A stretch of DNA of 64,000 nt from Pseudomonas sp. dw_358 (GCF_018449655.1 NZ_JAAVUX010000016.1:56393-120392), one strand, 5' to 3'. Counted from the stretch's first letter, positions 25,970 to 36,200 are shown. Notes: generated by a model from the letters alone, not told the origin. Made by a program: numbers and translations.

Positions 25970-27496
25970 ATGACCTTGCACCCCGTCGCTCGCCTCGACG
26001 AGCTCAGCGAAGATCGCGCCACTCAGGTGCAGATCGGCGAACAGAAAATCCTCTTGATCCGCGTCCCTCAAGGCGTGCGTGCCTATCAGGGCGACTGTCC
26101 CCATTCCGGCGCGCCGCTGGCCGAGGGCGCCGTGTGCGATGGCAAGATCATCTGCCCGTGGCACAAAGCGGCGTTTGCCGTGCAGAACGGCGCCCTGTGC
26201 GAACCACCGGCGCTGGATGCCCTGAAAAGCTACCCCGTGCAAGTCATCGAGGGCCAGGTGCACGTCGGCGATGTCCCCAGCGAGCCTTCGCGCATCCCGC
26301 TGCGCAGCGATGACCGGACCTTTGTCGTGGTCGGCGCCGGTGCGGCCGGCACCGCTGCGGCCAGCGCCCTGCGCGACAAGGGCTTCGGCGGCCGACTGGT
26401 GCTGATCGACCGCGAGCCGGCGGCCGGTTATGACCGCACCGCCCTGAGCAAATTCGTCCTGGGCGGCAAGATGCCCGCCGACAACACCCCGCCACTGCGC
26501 GATCCCGGCTTCTGGGCACGCCTGCGGGTCGAGCGGGTGAATGCCGACGTGCGCCACGTTGACGCCGCCCACCGGCAGATCGAATTGGCCGACGGCACCA
26601 CCCTCGCCTACGACCAGGCGTTGATTGCCACCGGGGCGCAGCCCAAGGCGCTCGACGTGTCTGGCGCGAACCTGGCCAACGTATTTGTCCTGCGTTCGAA
26701 GGATCAAGCTCGAGCGATCACCGAAGTCGCTCATAAAGGCGGGCGGGCGCTGATCGTGGGCGACAGCTTCATCGGCCTGGAGTGTGCCTCGGCACTGCGC
26801 AGCCTGGGCATGGAAGTCACAGTGCTGGCGCGCCATGACGTACCGTTCGAGAAACAGTTTGGCACCCAGGTTGGCCAGGCCGTGCGGCGCCTGCATGAAC
26901 ACAATGGCGTCGTCTACCGCACCGATGCGCAAGCACAGGCCTTCGTCGGCCAGGAAAGGGTCGAGGCAGTGCAACTGAGCAACGGCGAGCGGATGGCGGT
27001 GGACCTGGTGATTGTCGGCGTCGGCGTGGCCCCGGTCACCTCATTGCTCACGGGCGTCATGCGTGCCGAGGACGGCGGTATTGAGGTGGACGCGCAGCTG
27101 CGCGCGGCTGACGGTTTGTGGGCCGTGGGCGACATCGCGCGCTTCCCGCTCGCCGGCCAGCCCACCCGGATCGAGCACTGGCGCCTGGCCCAACAGCAAG
27201 GCCGGCTCGCCGCCCATAACATGCTGGGCGGGGAAGCGCCGTTTGCCGATGTGCCGTTTTTCTGGACCCTGCACTTCGGCAAGCGCCTGGACTACCTCGG
27301 CCATGCTTCGCAGTGGCAGGAAACCCATATCGATGGCGATCTGGACGGCTTCACGTTCGTCGCCTTGCTGATCAATCAGGAGGCGGTGGTGGCGGTGGTC
27401 GCCTGCCAGCGTCAGGCCCTGATGGCGCTGCTGGCCGAACGCATGCGCCGGCCTTTGAGCCGCACCGAGGCGCTGGCGCTGGTGGCGCAGCGGTAA
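25970..27496 (+). CDS. Rieske [2Fe-2S]-FAD pyridine nucleotide oxidoreductase
   Basis: Fusion of 508 residues. An N-terminal Rieske ferredoxin domain (about residues 1-100, ligands in CPHSG and CPWH) precedes a FAD/NAD(P)-dependent disulfide-reductase-like domain (VVVGAGAAGTAAASALRD, TGAQPKALD, GVGVAPVTSLL, GLWAVGDIARFP). The layout resembles AIFM3-type proteins and ferredoxin reductases of oxygenase systems. CGGAG is seven bases before the ATG at 25970; the frame extends upstream, but without a better start. A redox partner is not evident nearby. Confidence 0.88.
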   Translation: MTLHPVARLDELSEDRATQVQIGEQKILLIRVPQGVRAYQGDCPHSGAPLAEGAVCDGKIICPWHKAAFAVQNGALCEPPALDALKSYPVQVIEGQVHVGDVPSEPSRIPLRSDDRTFVVVGAGAAGTAAASALRDKGFGGRLVLIDREPAAGYDRTALSKFVLGGKMPADNTPPLRDPGFWARLRVERVNADVRHVDAAHRQIELADGTTLAYDQALIATGAQPKALDVSGANLANVFVLRSKDQARAITEVAHKGGRALIVGDSFIGLECASALRSLGMEVTVLARHDVPFEKQFGTQVGQAVRRLHEHNGVVYRTDAQAQAFVGQERVEAVQLSNGERMAVDLVIVGVGVAPVTSLLTGVMRAEDGGIEVDAQLRAADGLWAVGDIARFPLAGQPTRIEHWRLAQQQGRLAAHNMLGGEAPFADVPFFWTLHFGKRLDYLGHASQWQETHIDGDLDGFTFVALLINQEAVVAVVACQRQALMALLAERMRRPLSRTEALALVAQR

Positions 27497-27505
27497 CGAT
27501 AGACC

Positions 27506-27525
27506 CCGGCCGCTGGCGCGGCCGG
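27506..27525. terminator. Hairpin after the Rieske-FAD gene
   Basis: CCGGCCGC-TGGC-GCGGCCGG, a perfect eight-base stem ten bases beyond the stop. It is followed ten bases later by a short CTTTAATT, so it is a plausible if weak intrinsic terminator. Confidence 0.5.
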
Positions 27526-27572
27526 TCTGGCGTGCTTTAATTCAATCCCCTGCCCTGACAAGAGCCTTTTCC

Positions 27573-28352
27573 ATGACCCTCGCGTCCCGACTCAACGACA
27601 TCAAGAACGGCAACGGCAAGATTGCCTTTATCACGGGCGCCAACCGCGGCATCGGCCTGGAGACCGCCCGACAGCTTGGCCTCATTGGTGTGTTCCCGGT
27701 CATCGGCGCGCGCACCGTCGAAGCGGGTGAGGCCGCGTTGGCCGAACTGGAAAAGCTTGGCATCGAGGCCGATGCCCTGGTGTTCGATGTCAATAACCGG
27801 GCCGATCATCAAGCCGCCTATGACTACTTCGAGGCCGAAACCGGGCGCCTGGACATCTTGATCAATAACGCCGGGATTCATCTGGAAGGCGAGCCCGCCG
27901 TCGAAAGCCTCTACCAGCCCTCGACCGTGCCCGAGGCGGTATTGCGCGAGACGTTCGAGGTAAATTTCTTTTCGCCGGTGGCACTGACCCAGAAACTGCT
28001 ACCCCTGCTGCAGGCTTCGCCAGCGGGGCGCATCGTCAATCTGTCGAGCATCCTCGGCTCGCTGACCCTGCACGCCGACCCCCAATCCCCCATCTATCAC
28101 GCCAAGGCCACGGCCTACGACAGCTCCAAGACGGCGCTGAATGCCTGGACAGTGCACCTGGCCTATGAACTGCGCGACAGTACCACCAAGGTCAACTCGG
28201 CCCATCCGGGATGGGTGCAGACCGACATGGGCGGCAGCGCCGCGCCCTTGACCCTCGTCGATGGGGCCAAGACCAGCGTACTGCTGGCCACCTTGCCGGC
28301 CGATGGCGCCAGTGGCGGGTTTTTCCATATGGGTGATACGCTGGCGTTTTGA
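27573..28352 (+). CDS. Short-chain dehydrogenase/reductase (SDR)
   Basis: Classical SDR of 259 residues. The cofactor motif is FITGANRGIGLETA, the NAG motif is INNAGIHLE, the catalytic serine lies in NLSSILGSL, and the YxxxK pair is YDSSK. It oxidises or reduces an alcohol/ketone with NAD(P)H. It resembles carbonyl-reductase-like SDRs that have a longer loop before the active site. It begins 76 bases after the Rieske-FAD stop, past a hairpin, and precedes a GNAT gene by 19 bases. Confidence 0.88.
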   Translation: MTLASRLNDIKNGNGKIAFITGANRGIGLETARQLGLIGVFPVIGARTVEAGEAALAELEKLGIEADALVFDVNNRADHQAAYDYFEAETGRLDILINNAGIHLEGEPAVESLYQPSTVPEAVLRETFEVNFFSPVALTQKLLPLLQASPAGRIVNLSSILGSLTLHADPQSPIYHAKATAYDSSKTALNAWTVHLAYELRDSTTKVNSAHPGWVQTDMGGSAAPLTLVDGAKTSVLLATLPADGASGGFFHMGDTLAF

Positions 28353-28371
28353 TACAACGCTCAGGGACCCC

Positions 28372-28935
28372 ATGATCCACATCCGCCCCATGCTCACGGC
28401 CGACTTTGCGGGCTTCTGGCCTACCTTCCAGAGTGTCGTCGCAGGCCAGGACACCTACGCCTACGACCCGGCCCTCACTCAGGAACAGGCCTTGCATCTG
28501 TGGCTGGAGTACCCGCTGCACACCCTGATTGCCGAGGAAGACGGCGAGCTGCTCGGCAGTTACTACCTCAAGGCCAACGCCGCCGGCCCCGGTGGCCATG
28601 TCTGCAATTGCGGCTATATGGTCACCCCCGCAGCCCGGGGCCGGGGCGTGGCGCGGTTGATGTGCGAACACTCCCAGGCCCTGGCCCGGGACAGCGGCTT
28701 TCTGGCCATGCAGTTCAACTCGGTCGTGGCCAGCAATGAAGTGGCGGTGGCGCTCTGGCACAAGCTCGGTTTCGAGACCGTCGGGCGCCTGCCCCGAGCC
28801 TATCGGCACCGCGAACTGGGCCTGGTGGACTGCCTGGTGATGTACAAGTGGCTGGAGCCGGTCAACGAGCGGCCGCCCTTGATCGGGCGCAAGAACATCG
28901 AATCGGTGGTGTCGCGCCCACGCCGCCCGCGCTAG
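28372..28935 (+). CDS. GNAT family N-acetyltransferase
   Basis: Acetyltransferase of 187 residues. The acetyl-CoA pyrophosphate loop is seen as TPAARGRGVARLM. The fold's C-terminal motif NEVAVALWHKLGFETVGRLP is also characteristic. AGGGA precedes the ATG. The substrate (small molecule, amino acid or protein) cannot be told. The stop codon shares the palindromic CTAG with the stop of the convergent transporter gene. Confidence 0.87.
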   Translation: MIHIRPMLTADFAGFWPTFQSVVAGQDTYAYDPALTQEQALHLWLEYPLHTLIAEEDGELLGSYYLKANAAGPGGHVCNCGYMVTPAARGRGVARLMCEHSQALARDSGFLAMQFNSVVASNEVAVALWHKLGFETVGRLPRAYRHRELGLVDCLVMYKWLEPVNERPPLIGRKNIESVVSRPRRPR

Positions 28936-29906
28936 CCGCCTACGGCTTGCTGGAAAATCGGCAGGCTATGCATCACCAGCAGGCCGGCACTCAAGGTGAA
29001 AAACGACATCACCGTGGCCGCCAACAGCGTGACCGCCGCAAACGACTCATGACCGTAAGCCTGGGCCAGCGTTGCATAGATGCTGGCCATGGGCACCGAT
29101 GCCATGAGCACCGCCGACAGGGCGAACATGGGCTGCATCGGCGCCATGCCCAGCACCGGCAACAGCAGAATGAACATCAGCACCATCGAGGGATGGAGCA
29201 GCAATTTGGCTGCGGCGATGGACAGCGCCGGCTTCAAAGCCCCACGCAAGCGCAGCCCGACCAGGGTTCCGCCGATCACGAACAAGGACAAGGCGCTCGA
29301 CACGTTGGCCAGCATATCCACCGTGCGCACCACCGGGGCCGGCAGGTGCCAGCCGCTGACCGACACCAGCAAGCCGCCCACCAGGCCGATCACCAACGGG
29401 TTGCGCGCCAGACGCAGGAACGGCTGGACCGCCATGCGCCAACTGCCGCTGCCCAGCCGCCCGCGTTCGGCCATGAACAGCAACAGCGGCAGCACCAGCA
29501 GGTTTTCCACGATCATGTTCAAGGCCAAGGCCACCCCGGCCACAGGAGCCAGGGTCAGCAGCAGGATCGGATAACCGATGAAACCCGAGTTGGAGCACGA
29601 CATGCCGATGGCATAGAAGGTCGTGCGGGTCGGATCGATGCGCGAGACCGGCCGGCACCAGGCATAGGCGATGGCAATGGTGGTCAATGAGCCCAGGGCG
29701 TAGGCCAGCAGGTAGTCGACGTGCATGATTTCGTCGAGGGTGCGCTGGGCCAAGGCACGGAACACCAGTGCCGGCATGGCCAGGTTGACGATGAATTTGC
29801 CGAACACGCGCATGTCCGCCTTGGCGAAGACCCCCAGCCGGGTGAAGGTGAAGCCCAGGACAATCATGAAGTAGATCGGTGCGGTAATGGCCAGGATCGC
29901 GAGCAT
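28932..29906 (-). CDS. AEC (auxin efflux carrier) family transporter
   Basis: Membrane carrier of 324 residues with about ten hydrophobic segments in two inverted halves. The start LAITAPIYFMIVLGFTFTRLG and the mid-protein SNSGFIGYPILL are typical of AEC/malonate-type permeases. Bacterial members move dicarboxylates and similar anions. It is alone on the minus strand, with its 3' end touching the GNAT gene. The substrate is unknown. Confidence 0.88.
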   Translation of the reverse strand: MLAILAITAPIYFMIVLGFTFTRLGVFAKADMRVFGKFIVNLAMPALVFRALAQRTLDEIMHVDYLLAYALGSLTTIAIAYAWCRPVSRIDPTRTTFYAIGMSCSNSGFIGYPILLLTLAPVAGVALALNMIVENLLVLPLLLFMAERGRLGSGSWRMAVQPFLRLARNPLVIGLVGGLLVSVSGWHLPAPVVRTVDMLANVSSALSLFVIGGTLVGLRLRGALKPALSIAAAKLLLHPSMVLMFILLLPVLGMAPMQPMFALSAVLMASVPMASIYATLAQAYGHESFAAVTLLAATVMSFFTLSAGLLVMHSLPIFQQAVGG

Positions 29907-30206
29907 GAACGGTGGACGCCCAGGAGGATGTCAGCACGGTAGAGGGCTGGCTGGCAGGTGTCCAGCCTGAGCTTTGTTTAATGTTCAGCCTCGCGCCTGC
30001 GGCTCCCCCTTGCCAGACACGGCCCTCACGGGGTTAGACTGCACCCAGGCCCATTTTTTTCAGCGCCGCTCGTTCGTCGTGGGCAGGGCGGCTGTCCAAG
30101 GAGGAGATATCCACGACGTGCAGGACCGCTTCGGCGATCATTATCCCGATGCTGCGGCCCCACCTGGTAGTCAGGGCGCCGTTGTGTCGCATCAAGGAAA
30201 TTCAGA
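29907..30206. other. Intergenic region between AEC carrier and ppnN
   Basis: 300 bases between divergent starts. A T7 run lies near 30053-30059, and AAGGAA precedes the ppnN ATG by seven bases. A short frame at 29974-30225 has no ribosome site and overlaps ppnN, and is not accepted. No convincing promoter consensus or repeat was seen. Confidence 0.5.
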
Positions 30207-31580
30207 ATGGCCGCAAGACACGTGATCAATGCTTCGGTGAGCCCCAAAGGCAGCCTTGAAACCCTTTCCCAGCGCGAAGTCCACCAGCTCAGCGAAGCCG
30301 GTTCGGGTAGCGTCTACGCGCTCTTCCGCCAGTGCGCCCTGGCCATCCTCAACACCGGCGCCCACCTCGACAACGCCAAGACCATCCTCGAAGCCTACCC
30401 GGACTTCGAAGTACGCATCCACCAGCAGGACCGCGGCGTGCGCCTGGAACTGCTGAACGCCCCGGCCGACGCCTTCGTCGATGGCGAGATGATCGCCAGC
30501 ACCCGGGAAATGCTCTTCAGCGCCCTGCGCGACGTGGTCTTTACCGAGAACGAACTGGACAGCTCGGCCATCGACCTGAGCACCTCCCAGGGCATCACCG
30601 ACTACGTCTTCCATCTGCTGCGCAACGCCCGCACGCTGCGCGCCGGCGTCGAACCCAAGATCGTGGTCTGCTGGGGCGGGCACTCCATCGACAGCAACGA
30701 ATACAAGTACACCAAGAAAGTCGGCCATGAACTGGGCCTGCGTCGCCTTGACATCTGCACCGGCTGCGGTCCGGGGGTGATGAAAGGCCCGATGAAGGGC
30801 GCCACCATTGCCCACGCCAAGCAGCGCACCAGCGGCGGCCGCTACCTGGGGCTGACCGAACCCGGCATCATCGCCGCCGAGGCGCCCAACCCGATCGTCA
30901 ACGAACTGGTGATCCTGCCGGACATCGAAAAACGCCTCGAAGCCTTCGTCCGCGTTGGCCACGGCATCATCATCTTCCCCGGCGGTGCCGGCACCGCGGA
31001 GGAGTTTCTCTACCTGCTGGGCATTCTCATGCACCCGGACAACCGCGAGCTGCCCTTCCCGGTCATCCTCACCGGCCCGGCCAGCGCCAGTGCCTACCTG
31101 CAACAACTGCACGAGTTCGTCGGCGCCACCCTGGGTGAAGAAGCCCAGGCCCACTACCAGATCATCATCGACAACCCGGTGGAAGTCGCCCGGCAGATGA
31201 CCGCCGCCCTCAAAGACGTGCGGGTGTTCCGCCGCGAACGCAACGACGCCTTCCACTTCAACTGGCTGCTGAAGATCGAGGAAAGCTTCCAGCGCCCCTT
31301 CGACCCCACCCACGAGAACATGGCCAGCCTGCAGCTGCGCCGCGACCTGCCGGCCCACGAACTGGCAGCCAACCTGCGCCGGGCGTTCTCCGGGATCGTG
31401 GCCGGCAACGTCAAGGACAAGGGCATCCGCCTGATCGAGCAGCACGGGCCGTATGAAATCCACGGCGATGCCGCCGTGATGCAGCCGCTGGATCGCCTGC
31501 TCAAGGCCTTCGTCCAACAGCACCGGATGAAACTGCCGGGCGGTGCCGACTATGTGCCGTGCTATCGCGTGGTGAGCTGA
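30207..31580 (+). CDS. ppnN: Nucleotide 5'-monophosphate nucleosidase PpnN (LOG family)
   Basis: Protein of 457 residues, the same length and domain order as E. coli PpnN (YgdH): an N-terminal regulatory domain, the central Rossmann-like LOG/lysine-decarboxylase-like domain, and a C-terminal domain ending in YVPCYRVVS. The catalytic signature PGGAGTAEEFL is present, preceded by CTGCGPGVMKGPMKG. PpnN hydrolyses purine monophosphates to base and ribose 5-phosphate and is controlled by (p)ppGpp in E. coli. The gene is monocistronic. Confidence 0.93.
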   Translation: MAARHVINASVSPKGSLETLSQREVHQLSEAGSGSVYALFRQCALAILNTGAHLDNAKTILEAYPDFEVRIHQQDRGVRLELLNAPADAFVDGEMIASTREMLFSALRDVVFTENELDSSAIDLSTSQGITDYVFHLLRNARTLRAGVEPKIVVCWGGHSIDSNEYKYTKKVGHELGLRRLDICTGCGPGVMKGPMKGATIAHAKQRTSGGRYLGLTEPGIIAAEAPNPIVNELVILPDIEKRLEAFVRVGHGIIIFPGGAGTAEEFLYLLGILMHPDNRELPFPVILTGPASASAYLQQLHEFVGATLGEEAQAHYQIIIDNPVEVARQMTAALKDVRVFRRERNDAFHFNWLLKIEESFQRPFDPTHENMASLQLRRDLPAHELAANLRRAFSGIVAGNVKDKGIRLIEQHGPYEIHGDAAVMQPLDRLLKAFVQQHRMKLPGGADYVPCYRVVS

Positions 31581-31616
31581 AGCGCGGCGCTCTGTAACAA
31601 AGCCGATACCATGATT

Positions 31617-31639
31617 GCCTTGCCAACCTCGGGCAAGGC
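31617..31639 (+). terminator. Hairpin after ppnN
   Basis: GCCTTGCC, seven-base loop, GGCAAGGC, then TTTC. It lies 36 bases after the ppnN stop and 36 before the next gene. The T-run is short, so the terminator is probably leaky. Confidence 0.45.
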
Positions 31640-31674
31640 TTTCACGATCGCGCTCTTTTTCACGAGTGGATGCA

Positions 31675-32028
31675 ATGAAGATACTGAACGGGCTGGTTTT
31701 CTCCGGGTTGTTGGCGGCCGCGTGCCTGACCAGCAACGCTGCCATGGCCGACAACGTGCTCGGCGCGGTGTTGGGTGGCGCGACCGGTGCAGTCGTGGGC
31801 AGCCAGGTAGGTGGTACCGAAGGTGCAGTGGTCGGCGGCGTGGCCGGCGGCCTGCTGGGCGTGGCCGCGTCCAACCTGATCAAGCACGGTCATGAAGACC
31901 ACCATCACGATGACCGTGGCGGCCGTGGCTATGCCCCGGGGCCGGGACCGCGCATGGAAGGCGGCCCACGCTTCCAGGGCGGCCCTCGCCATGACGGCCC
32001 GCCGGAAGGTCCGGGCCCACGTTATTGA
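31675..32028 (+). CDS. Exported glycine-zipper (2TM) protein
   Basis: Protein of 117 residues. A Sec signal (GLVFSGLLAAACLTSNAAMA) is followed by a glycine-zipper segment (GAVLGGATGAVVGSQVGGT then GAVVGGVAGGLLGVAAS) that can pack as two membrane helices. The tail is hydrophilic, rich in His, Gly, Pro and Arg (HEDHHHDD, then repeated GGP/GPR units). Such proteins sit in the envelope. The His cluster could bind metal, but this is not shown. A strong terminator follows. Confidence 0.8.
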   Translation: MKILNGLVFSGLLAAACLTSNAAMADNVLGAVLGGATGAVVGSQVGGTEGAVVGGVAGGLLGVAASNLIKHGHEDHHHDDRGGRGYAPGPGPRMEGGPRFQGGPRHDGPPEGPGPRY

Positions 32029-32035
32029 GTGACGC

Positions 32036-32072
32036 AAAAAGGCCGACTACCCCAAGGTAGCCGGCCTTTTTT
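32036..32072. terminator. Bidirectional intrinsic terminator
   Basis: AAAAA, then GGCCGACTACC, loop, GGTAGCCGGCC, then six T. The stem is about eleven pairs with one mismatch. A- and T-runs on both sides let it serve the glycine-zipper gene on the plus strand and the lipoprotein gene on the minus strand. Confidence 0.9.
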
Positions 32073-32094
32073 CTGTCCGCCGTGCGGCTGAAAT

Positions 32095-32502
32095 TCAGCC
32101 CGGCATACAGTCGAAGTTGGTCGAACTGGCGACTGTCTTGCCATTCTGGTTGACCAGATTGGCCGAGAAGTTCTCGCCCAGGCTGCTTTCCACCAGACGG
32201 TAGCGGTGACCGGCCTTGAAGCCGCTGTAGTGGATGTCGCCGGTGCAGGTCAGGGTCGAATCCGAGCCGCCATCGTCGTAGGCCATCACACCCAGGTCAT
32301 GGGTGCCCGGCTGGACTTCGAAGAAGCGTCCGTCGGCAATTTTCTGGCCATCGACCTTCTCGGCCAGGACCACGCTGTTCACATCATCACGCAAGCCGAT
32401 CCAGGCTTCGGAGGGGTCGGCCTTGGGCATCGGCCCGGCGCAGGCGGACAGCAGGCACACCGCGCTCAGCAGCGGGACCAGCAACAGACTCTTGGATTGC
32501 AT
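32095..32502 (-). CDS. Putative lipoprotein (paralogue 1)
   Basis: Lipoprotein of 135 residues. The signal ends in the lipobox LLSAC with the lipidated cysteine at residue 21, followed by AGPMPKADP. The mature domain has WIGLRDD, AEKVDG, DGRFFEVQPGTH and a conserved pair of cysteines (TCTGDIHY and FDCMPG) that probably form a disulfide. It is a homologue of the gene directly upstream. The function is unknown; the PGTH segment is reminiscent of small immunoglobulin-like or PEGA-type folds, but this is only a resemblance. Confidence 0.82.
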   Translation of the reverse strand: MQSKSLLLVPLLSAVCLLSACAGPMPKADPSEAWIGLRDDVNSVVLAEKVDGQKIADGRFFEVQPGTHDLGVMAYDDGGSDSTLTCTGDIHYSGFKAGHRYRLVESSLGENFSANLVNQNGKTVASSTNFDCMPG

Positions 32503-32590
32503 GTGTGCAGTACCTTTGTCGTTCGAGAATGTAACCGTCGGCAGGTGCCGTCCGGGTGAAACGATTCGCAGCCCAGAGGTCAGAGCGTGA

Positions 32591-33013
32591 TCAACCCGCC
32601 GTGCAGTGCAGCGGCCCGGTATGGGCCAGCACGTTGCCGTGGGCGTCCATCAGATTGGCGCTCAGACGAAAGCCCAGGTCCGATTCCACCACGCGGTAAT
32701 GTTCACCGGCCTTGAAGTCGCTGTAGCTCAAGTCCGCCGAGCAGGTCTGGGTATCGTCGTTGGTCCGCTCGTCATAAACCATGACCTGCAGCTTGTGCGT
32801 ACCCGGCTTGACTTCGAAGAACCGGCCATCAGCCGTGTTCTTGCCGTCGACCTTCTCGGCCACCACCACATTCTGGCTATCGTCGCGGATGCCGATCCAG
32901 GCGTCTTTCGGGTTGGGCTTGGGCATCGGGCCGGCGCAGGCCGAGAGCAGGCCGATGGCGGCGAACATGGGGATGAGGAGCAGGCTCTTGGATTTCAGGA
33001 CGGGGTGTTGCAT
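32591..33013 (-). CDS. Putative lipoprotein (paralogue 2)
   Basis: Lipoprotein of 140 residues, a close relative of the downstream gene. It shares KSKSLLLIP, the lipobox LLSAC (cysteine 26), AGPMPK, AWIGIRDD, AEKVDGK, ADGRFFEVKPGTH, the YSDFKAG segment and both mature cysteines. AAGG lies eight bases before the ATG at 33013; the frame runs on upstream to 33109 but without a better start. The 77-base gap between the two suggests one transcript. The upstream region is divergent from the efflux operon. Confidence 0.82.
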   Translation of the reverse strand: MQHPVLKSKSLLLIPMFAAIGLLSACAGPMPKPNPKDAWIGIRDDSQNVVVAEKVDGKNTADGRFFEVKPGTHKLQVMVYDERTNDDTQTCSADLSYSDFKAGEHYRVVESDLGFRLSANLMDAHGNVLAHTGPLHCTAG

Positions 33014-33216
33014 GGTGATCACCTTCGAATGGCATGTCCCTTGGCCGGTGCCGCAAGACGATGGGGCTAGATTGACCCTGCTCGCCCACGCGTACCAATG
33101 AAGCCACATGAAGTAAATCTAATCTTCGCGCTAAAACAAACTTCATCTTGGCGAAAGGATTCTGTTAACCGTTTCAGGCAAGACTCCGGGCATCCGCAAA
33201 CTCTTGGAGAAACTGC

Positions 33217-36200
33217 ATGCTCGGGCTGGTGAAGACCGCATTGCTAAAGCCTTACACGTTCATCGTGCTGGCGATATTCATCTTGATTGTCGGCCCCATG
33301 GCCGCCGTCAAGACCCCGACCGATGTGTTCCCCAACATCGGCATTCCCGTGGTTGCCGTGGTTTGGCAGTACGCTGGTCTTTCGCCCAACGACATGGCTG
33401 GACGGGTGATCTACACCTACGAGCGGTCGCTCAGTACCACAGTCAACGACATCGAGCACATCGAATCGCAATCGTTGCCGGGCATGGGTATCGTGAAGAT
33501 CTTCTTTCAGCCGGGGGTGGACATCCGTACCGCCAACGCGCAAGTAACGGCGCTGTCACAGACCGTACTCAAGCAGATGCCCGCCGGTATCACCCCGCCG
33601 CTGATCCTCAACTACAGCGCCTCGACGGTGCCGATCCTGCAGATGGCGTTCTCCAGCCCGACGCTGTCGGAAGCCAAGATCCGCGACCTGGTGCAGAACA
33701 ACATCCGTCTGCCCCTGACCTCGATTGCCGGCCTGTCGCTGCCGACCCCCATGGGCGGCAAGCAGCGCCAGATCACCCTTGACCTCGACCCGCAGGCACT
33801 GGCCGCCAAAGGCCTCTCGGCCCAGGACGTGGGTAACGCGCTGGCCGCCCAGGACCAGATCATTCCCGTGGGCACCGCAAAACTGGGCACCGATGAATAC
33901 ACCATCCTGCTCAACAACAGCCCGGAAGTGGTCGACCAGCTGAACAATCTGCCGATCAAGACGGTCAATGGCGCGGTCATCACCATTGGCCAGGTGGCCC
34001 ACGTGCGTGACGGTTCGCCGCCCCAGACCAACATCGTGCGGGTGGACGGCCGTCGCGCCGTCATGATGCCGGCGATGAAAAACGGCAACCTGTCGACCAT
34101 CGACATCGTCAACAACGTGCGCAACATGTTCCCACGCATCTACGAGACCCTGCCGCCCAGCCTGAAGACCTCGTTCCTCGGTGATGCGTCCAGCTTCGTG
34201 AAGGAAGCGGTAGGCAGCGTGGCCCGCGAAGGGATCATCGCCGCCCTGTTGACCAGTGTGATGATCCTGATGTTCCTCGGCAGCTGGCGCTCGACCATCA
34301 TCATCGCCGCGTCCATCCCGCTGGCGGTGCTGAGTGCCATCACCCTGCTCTCGATCACAGGGCAAACCCTCAACGTCATGACCCTCGGGGGGCTGGCGCT
34401 GGCCGTCGGTATTCTTGTGGACGATGCCACGGTGACCATCGAGAACATCAACTGGCACCTTGAACAAGGCAAGCAGGTCAAAGACGCCATTCTCGACGGC
34501 GCCAAGCAGATCGTCGGCCCGGCCTTCGTGTCCCTGCTGTGTATCTGCATCGTGTTCGTGCCGATGTTCATGCTCAACGGCATCGCCGGCTACCTGTTCC
34601 GTCCGATGGCCCTGGCGGTGATCTTCGCCATGGCCAGTTCGTTCATCCTGTCGCGGACCCTGGTACCGACCCTGGCCATGTTCCTGCTCAAGCCCCATGT
34701 GGTGGAAGGCGGCGAAGGCACGCACCCGGAAAACCCCCTGCTCAATCACCATCAAGGCGACCAGCACAGGCCCAAGCACAACGTCGTGGCCCGTGGCCTG
34801 ATCCGTTTCCAGCGTGGCTTTGAAGCCAGATTCGACGGCATCCGTGATGTTTACCACGGCCTGCTGACCCTGGCCTTGGGCAACCGCAAGAAGTTCCTCG
34901 TCGGTTTCCTCGCCTGTGTGATCGCCTCGTTCGCCCTGCTGCCGACCCTGGGTGAGGACTTCTTTCCGGCCACCGATGCTGGCGCCATGTCCATCCACGT
35001 GCGTCTGCCACTGGGTACGCGCATCGAGGAAAGCGCCTCGGCGTTCGACCGCATCGAGTCGCGCATTCGTGAAATCGTCCCGCCCAACGAGCTGGACACG
35101 GTCATCGACAACGTCGGTATCCCGTTGAGCGGTATCGACATGGCCTACAGCGCCAGCGGCACCATCGGCCCTGAAGACGGTGACATCTCGGTCGCCCTCA
35201 AGCCGGGCCATGCACCGACCGCCGACTACGTCAAACGCCTGCGTGAAGTGCTGCCCGAGTCGTTCCCCGGCACCAGCTTCGCCTTCCTACCAGCGGACAT
35301 CAGCACGCAGATCCTCAACTTCGGTGCCCCTGCCCCGCTGGACGTGAAGGTCTCTGGCCCCAACGACGCTGAAAACCGCAAATACGTGTCGATGCTGATG
35401 CGCCGTCTGCAGCACGTGTCCGGCGTGGCTGACCTGCGTCTGCAGCAGCCTCCGGGTTATCCGACCCTGCGTGTGGATGTCGACCGCGAGCGTGCTGCCG
35501 GTCTGGGTATCTCCGAACGTGACGTGACCAACAGCATGGTGGCCTCCCTGGCCGGTACCTCGCAGGTGGCGCCGACCTTCTGGCTCAACCCGTCCAACGG
35601 CGTGAGCTACAGCATTGTGGCCGCGACCCCGCAGTACCGCCTGGACAGCCTGCCTGAGCTCGAATCCCTGCCGGTGACCGGCAGCGCCGGGCAATCGGTG
35701 GTGCTGGGCGGTATCGCGACCTTCCACCGTGAGCAAACACCGGCCGTGGTGACCCACTACAACATCACCCCGACCCTGGACATCTACGCTGCCGTACAAG
35801 GGCGTGACCTGGGCTCGGTGGCCAAGGACATCCAGAAAGCCATCGATGACACCGCCAACCTGCGACCAAAAGGCGCATTGATCACCCTGCACGGTCAGAT
35901 CGATGCTCTGCATGAAGCGTTCAGCGGTCTGTCCATCGGCCTGCTGGGTGCGGTGGTGCTGATCTACCTGCTGATCGTGGTCAACTTCCAGTCCTGGCTC
36001 GACCCGTTCGTGATCATCACGGCCCTGCCGGCGGCATTGGCGGGCATCGTGTGGATCCTGTTCCTGACGGGCACCTCGCTATCGGTACCGGCGTTGACGG
36101 GGGCCATCCTCTGCATGGGTGTGGCGACTGCCAACTCGATTCTGGTGGTGAGCTTCTGCCGCGAACGGCTGGCCGAACATGGCAACGCGCTGCAATCGGC

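Noticed and set aside
29974..30225. Short frame before ppnN
   Set aside because: No ribosome site, no family resemblance, and overlaps the ppnN start.
30192..31883. Long minus-strand open frame opposite ppnN
   Set aside because: It is antisense to a full-length, motif-complete ppnN; composition is typical of a GC-rich shadow frame and no ribosome site or known family was seen.
33556..35211. Minus-strand frame of about 550 codons opposite the RND pump
   Set aside because: Low-complexity His/Arg/Gln/Gly-rich translation, antisense to conserved pump motifs.
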